Origin: JACJYE01 sp964432875
GTDB lineage: Bacteria; Bacteroidota; Bacteroidia; Chitinophagales; Saprospiraceae
DNA length: 34,879 bases
NCBI GenBank assembly: GCA_964432875.1
Contig: CAYSPJ010000048.1
Coordinates: 1-34,879, forward strand
Direction: 5' to 3'
The notes beneath the pieces are model-generated. The model searched no databases, was not told where the DNA came from, and saw nothing but the letters and a program-made list of their open reading frames with translations. Both the position numbers and the translations under genes were made by a program. This document shows, piece by piece, positions 31,587-34,879 of this stretch (positions within the stretch are counted from its first letter, which is position 1; every line of letters begins with the position of its first letter).

Positions 31587-31646
31587 TGCTGTAAGCTAAA
31601 AGCAACTACTGCACAAATTCAATAACCATTCAATAACCCTACCATC

Positions 31647-31958
31647 ATGATTAAGAAGCAATTCATGAAGTCGAAGCCTGTTTGTAAGGCTACTTTTACC
31701 CTGCCGGTCGAGGCAGCTCCTCAAGCTGAGAAAGTCGCTATCGTAGGCGATTTCAACAACTGGGACACTGCCGAGGCGGTGGAGATGAAAAAGCAAAAGA
31801 GCGGCGAGTTCAAAGCCGTAGTCGAGCTGGAATCTGGCAAGGAATACCAATTCCGCTATCTGATCGATGGCCAGGTCTGGGAAAATGATTGGGCTGCCGA
31901 CGGTTACGTGCCGACGCCTTTCGGCGTAGACAACAGCTTGATCAGTGCCATGAACTAG
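31647..31958 (+). CDS. Stand-alone CBM48/isoamylase early-set domain protein
   Basis: A 103-residue cytosolic protein consisting only of the glycan-binding early-set sandwich. It is clearly paralogous to the first domain of the upstream gene: both begin MIKKQ, share K.VCK.TFTLP.EAAP, GDFN(N/D)W, FRY.ID and the ending ADGYVP. Trp residues of the GDFNNW and QVWENDW turns are the expected glucan-stacking positions. Small proteins of this type are common in Bacteroidota, but their role is not established. The two genes probably arose by tandem duplication with gain or loss of the HhH tail. No separate promoter is clear. A strong terminator follows. Confidence 0.88.
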   Translation: MIKKQFMKSKPVCKATFTLPVEAAPQAEKVAIVGDFNNWDTAEAVEMKKQKSGEFKAVVELESGKEYQFRYLIDGQVWENDWAADGYVPTPFGVDNSLISAMN

Positions 31959-32018
31959 GCCAGCTAGTCAATTTGCCCTGTCATTAAAAAGAAAACGGGG
32001 ATTATAATCCTTTGAATG

Positions 32019-32048
32019 AAGGGCGCGGCTATAGCCGCGCCCTTTTTT
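32019..32048 (+). terminator. Strong intrinsic terminator
   Basis: A 26-bp perfect palindrome, 13-bp arms starting AAGGGCGCGGC (32019..32044), runs into TTTTTT (32043..32048). It ends the CBM48 transcription unit, 60 bp past the stop codon, and separates it from the convergent paaK. Confidence 0.92.
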
Positions 32049-32084
32049 GATCAGGGGCCCCTGCAGTATAAATACTAACGTATC

Positions 32085-33428
32085 TCAGCGCGCCCTCAGA
32101 TCTGCAATCCGGCTAAGTTTGCCGCCTTCGCTGCGCGGGATGCTGCCGGGCTCGCACAAGCTAATCTTCATGCTCAGGCCGATGTTGTCTTTGATCTTTT
32201 GGCTGATCTGCTGGTGCAGCCCCATCAGGGCCGGATGGTGCTGAGCGGCTTCCTCCCAGGGGCCGGAAAGCACCAGGCTGCGATGGCAAGTGGGCGTCAC
32301 TTCCACTTTTACCTCCACGGCATCCATGGTGCCTTCGCGAGTGACTACGAGCTGGTAATTGGCTGACAAACGCTCGAAAGCGCTGATGATTTCTTCAACT
32401 TGGGTGTGGAAGAGGTTGACCCCCCGGATGATGAGCATGTCGTCGGCCCTGCCGCGGATGGTGCCCATCTTGATGTGGGTGCGTTTGTGAGAGTGCTCGT
32501 AATAGATGTTGGTGATGTCGTTGGTCCAGTAGCGCAGCAGGGGCATCGCCTGCTTGGTGAGGGTGGTGAACACCAGTACGCCATATTCTCCTTCGGGCAG
32601 GGGCACGCCGGTTTCCCGATCCACTATTTCGGGGAAGAAATGGTCTTCCCAGATATAGCTGCCGCTGCCTTTTTCCTCAAAATCTTCATTGGATACGCCC
32701 GGGCCGATGATTTCGCTAAGGCCATAGATGTTGACCGCTTGTACCCCCAGGCCCGCTTCGACTTGCTGGCGCACCGCCTCGGTCCATGGTTCGGCACCCA
32801 AGATGGCAATGCGGAGGTTGAGGCGGTCTAGCCCGATGCCGCGTTTTTCCAATTGCTCGGCCAGGGTTTGGGCATAAGAAGGCGTACAGGAAATAGCTTC
32901 GGGCTGGAAGTCTTGCAGCAGCATCAGTTGCCGGTCGGTCATGCCGCCAGATATTGGGATAGTGGCCATGCCAAGCAGTTCCGCCCCATAGTGTAGACCC
33001 AAGCCGCCCGTAAACAAGCCGTAGCCGTAGGCATTCTGCAGCTTCATGCCGGGCTGGCAGCCCGCAGCGATCAGCGAACGTGCCACCACTTCGGAGAAAA
33101 CAGCTAAGTCATGCCGGGTATAGCCCACCACCGTCGGCTTGCCCGTAGTACCGCTGGACGCATGGATGCGGATGACCTGATCCTGCGGCACGGCAAAGAG
33201 CCCAAAAGGGTAGTGCTCGCGCAGGTGGTGTTTCTTGGTGAAAGGCAGTTTGTGCAAATCGCCTACGCCTTTGATGTCGCCAGGCCGGATGCCGGCCTCG
33301 TCCATTTGCTGCCGGTAAAACGGCACGCGCTCATATACATAGGCGACGAGCTGCCGCAGCCGCTCGTCTTGTAACGCTCGCAGCCTAGGCAGCGGCATGG
33401 TTTCAATTTCCGGATTGAAATATTTCAT
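32085..33428 (-). CDS. paaK: Phenylacetate-CoA ligase
   Basis: A 447-residue adenylate-forming ligase that converts phenylacetate, ATP and CoA to phenylacetyl-CoA, the first step of aerobic phenylacetate catabolism. Sequence is full length with family motifs: LVAYVYERVPFYRQQMD near the N-terminus, the ATP loop SSGTTGKPTVVGYT (91-104), AYGYGLFTGGLGLHYGAE, IYGLSEIIGPGVS and TIRGRADDMLIIRGVNLFHT. The C-terminal domain ends SEGGKLSRIADLRAR, which includes the likely adenylation Lys. It follows the GNAT gene by 55 bp on the same strand, so they may be co-transcribed. The product is the substrate of the epoxidase served by PaaE, 20 kb away in this window. Close relatives can prefer other aryl acids. 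Confidence 0.95.
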   Translation of the reverse strand: MKYFNPEIETMPLPRLRALQDERLRQLVAYVYERVPFYRQQMDEAGIRPGDIKGVGDLHKLPFTKKHHLREHYPFGLFAVPQDQVIRIHASSGTTGKPTVVGYTRHDLAVFSEVVARSLIAAGCQPGMKLQNAYGYGLFTGGLGLHYGAELLGMATIPISGGMTDRQLMLLQDFQPEAISCTPSYAQTLAEQLEKRGIGLDRLNLRIAILGAEPWTEAVRQQVEAGLGVQAVNIYGLSEIIGPGVSNEDFEEKGSGSYIWEDHFFPEIVDRETGVPLPEGEYGVLVFTTLTKQAMPLLRYWTNDITNIYYEHSHKRTHIKMGTIRGRADDMLIIRGVNLFHTQVEEIISAFERLSANYQLVVTREGTMDAVEVKVEVTPTCHRSLVLSGPWEEAAQHHPALMGLHQQISQKIKDNIGLSMKISLCEPGSIPRSEGGKLSRIADLRAR

Positions 33429-33483
33429 CTCATTATATTCATCGTGAGTTCATCATCAGCCCATCCGCTGCACCGTTCTGCCG

Positions 33484-34557
33484 CTACAAATCAACAATCC
33501 CCAGGAGCCATGCATCCAGCACTTCCCCATTGCGCACGATAGCCCCTCGGGCAGCCCCCTCGAAACGGAAGCCATTTTTTTCCAGCACTTTGCGAGAAGC
33601 GGGGTTGTTGGAGTACACCCCGGCGAAGATACGGATCAATCCCAAATCTTGAAAGGCATGGTGTACAATAATCTGGACGGCGGCACTGACGATGCTGCGC
33701 CCCCAGTAGTCGCGCCCTAGCCAGTAGCCGACCTCCGCGATAGGCCGGTCCAGGCCTTCCCGGAACATCAGGGAGATCGTACCCACCGCTTCCCCGTCGG
33801 CCTCGATGGCGAAGGTGGATTCATTCCGGCTGCTTTGCGCATGAGCGATAAACTTCTGGGCATCTGCTTCGAAGTAGGGGTGCGGAAAGCGGTCGCGAAG
33901 GTGGAACGCTATACCAGGGTCGTTGGCATGGCGCGCCAGGCTGGAGGCATCAGCCGGGCGCAGGCGGCGCAGGCTAAAAGCTTGCCCTATTGTCGGCAGC
34001 TGCTCCCAATCCCAGGCCTGGGAGCTATTGAGCGCCAGCAGCTTTTGAGTGTGCCCCCCTGCCTGCATGCGGTAGTACGAGCCAGGCTGGCCATCCATGA
34101 CGATGGTTTTGTCATACTTCATGCCTAATTTCTCCAACACGCGGCGGGAGGCTCTGTTGGCGTGCATGGCGCGGCCTACGATCAGGCTCAAGCCTAGCTC
34201 GTTGAAGCCGAGCCGCAGACAAGCGCGGGCCGCTTCGGTAGCATAGCCTTGGCGCCAGTAGCGTTTGAAAAAGCGGAAGCCGATATCGGTTTCATCGGTT
34301 TCCGGTAAATACTTTAGCCCGCACCAGCCTAGCCAATCGCCGCTGCTTTTCAGCACTACTGCCCAGCGCCCGTAGCCATACTTCTGATACTGATCATAGG
34401 CAAGCAGAAATTGGCGCGCCGCTTCGACCGAATCGAAGGGCTGGTCTCCAGTGTAACGGATGGCTTCGGGCTCCTCATTGAGCGCATGGAAATAGGCTGC
34501 GTCGGCTTCAGTGAACTCACGCATCAGCAGGCGTGGCGTCTCCAGGATGACTTTCAT
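33484..34557 (-). CDS. Tandem GNAT-family N-acetyltransferase (RimJ/RimL-like)
   Basis: A 357-residue protein with two complete GNAT domains. Domain 1 (about 1-175) begins VILETPRLLMREFTEADAAY and carries the acetyl-CoA motif region RQGYATEAARACLRLGF, then ANRASRRVLEKLGM. Domain 2 (about 190-357) begins FSLRRLRPADASSLARHAND and has DYWGRSIVSAAVQIIVHHAF and NNPASRKVLEKNGFRFEG. A GHTQKLLALNSSQAWDWEQL segment links them. Each resembles the RimJ/RimL subgroup that acetylates protein N-termini or small amines; the target is unknown. In domain 2 the pyrophosphate loop is altered (DYWGRSIVSA), so it may bind CoA less well. The preferred start MKVILETPRLL avoids 22 non-homologous upstream residues. 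It lies 55 bp upstream of paaK. Confidence 0.9.
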   Translation of the reverse strand: MKVILETPRLLMREFTEADAAYFHALNEEPEAIRYTGDQPFDSVEAARQFLLAYDQYQKYGYGRWAVVLKSSGDWLGWCGLKYLPETDETDIGFRFFKRYWRQGYATEAARACLRLGFNELGLSLIVGRAMHANRASRRVLEKLGMKYDKTIVMDGQPGSYYRMQAGGHTQKLLALNSSQAWDWEQLPTIGQAFSLRRLRPADASSLARHANDPGIAFHLRDRFPHPYFEADAQKFIAHAQSSRNESTFAIEADGEAVGTISLMFREGLDRPIAEVGYWLGRDYWGRSIVSAAVQIIVHHAFQDLGLIRIFAGVYSNNPASRKVLEKNGFRFEGAARGAIVRNGEVLDAWLLGIVDL

Positions 34558-34879
34558 GTTCTTTGCTTGATTTATTCGACCTAAAAGCAGGCAGATTTTT
34601 GCCTGGCAAGGTAACATCAGCACGCGCTAAAAAATTCCTTGCGGCTTCCATGCAAAATCCAGGTACCCGGTAAAGCGGAACCCGTCAACCTCTTTTAGGA
34701 GCAGGCATCCACCACAAAAAAATGGCGCTCGCCTTCATCAGGCAAGCGCCATTGCTGTCTTGGGATGTAATGGTATGTAGAAAAAAAGCAGCCGGACAGA
34801 AATACAGTTGTAATTGGGACTAAAAATCAAACGAAACAAAAATCGGGAATAATCGCCCGGCTGATTGGGTTCTAGTTAG
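34558..34879. other. Gene-free right edge
   Basis: 322 bp with no convincing ORF. A small inverted repeat CAGGCA/TGCCTG (34590..34607) lies upstream of the GNAT gene. A minus-strand terminator is at 34714..34753. The last 120 bp are AT-rich and may be the 3' trailer of a minus-strand gene beyond the window. Confidence 0.55.
34714..34753 (-). terminator. Intrinsic terminator of an off-window minus-strand gene
   Basis: AATGGCGCT.GCC and GGC.AGCGCCATT (34721..34753) form a long stem with one C-A mismatch. On the minus strand it is followed by TTTTTT. It would end transcription coming from beyond the right edge, before the GNAT gene. Confidence 0.75.

Overview
The window looks like chromosomal DNA of a GC-rich Bacteroidota bacterium, most likely of the Saprospiria/Lewinella type (inference). 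Three secreted proteins end in type IX secretion (T9SS) sorting domains. Several lipoproteins have acidic surface-export-like signals after the lipidated Cys. Many genes are preceded by the Bacteroidota -7 element TAnnTTTG. One protein carries the helix-hairpin-helix tail otherwise familiar from Bacteroidota ribosomal protein L21. There are no tRNAs, rRNAs, transposases, CRISPR arrays or phage genes. A 100-N scaffold gap lies at 24700..24799.

Layout. 1-3.6 kb: a sugar-phosphate nucleotidyltransferase (-) and a T9SS-exported beta-sandwich protein (+), in repeat-rich intergenic DNA. 3.6-9.6 kb: a minus-strand tripartite RND efflux operon (TolC-like, then membrane-fusion lipoprotein, then RND pump), with a repeat-filled 318-bp gap before the pump gene. 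9.7-12.7 kb: an outer-membrane barrel remnant, an orphan PD-(D/E)xK-like protein, and a paaE-TetR pair behind a palindromic operator. 12.8-14.1 kb: rpsT and a barrel protein. 14.4-19.1 kb: sucA (2-oxoglutarate dehydrogenase E1), a SlyD-type prolyl isomerase and a Tat-exported Gfo/Idh/MocA oxidoreductase. 19.3-23.4 kb: a secreted GH13 amylase-family enzyme followed by an HExxH lipoprotein. 23.8-28.3 kb: a dienelactone-hydrolase-like protein, a 15-bp tandem array with the gap, then VWA lipoprotein, MbnP-family and MbnH-like di-heme proteins. 28.5-32.0 kb: a secreted serine hydrolase and two paralogous cytosolic CBM48-like proteins, one fused through a basic linker to a helix-hairpin-helix module. 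32.0-34.6 kb: a tandem GNAT protein and paaK.

Functional themes are drug or metabolite export, phenylacetate catabolism (paaE with its putative regulator; paaK 20 kb away), periplasmic or surface copper chemistry (MbnP/MbnH), extracellular glucan use, and a possible glycan-sensing or glycan-binding intracellular protein pair. The strongest novelty candidates are the CBM48-linker-HhH fusion with its paralog, the MbnP/MbnH pair carrying a surface-export-type signal, and a set of dispersed palindromes and heptamer arrays in intergenic DNA. One of these repeats has expanded into the array that broke the assembly; another, a 34-bp perfect palindrome, lies inside the open 5' end of a lipoprotein gene.
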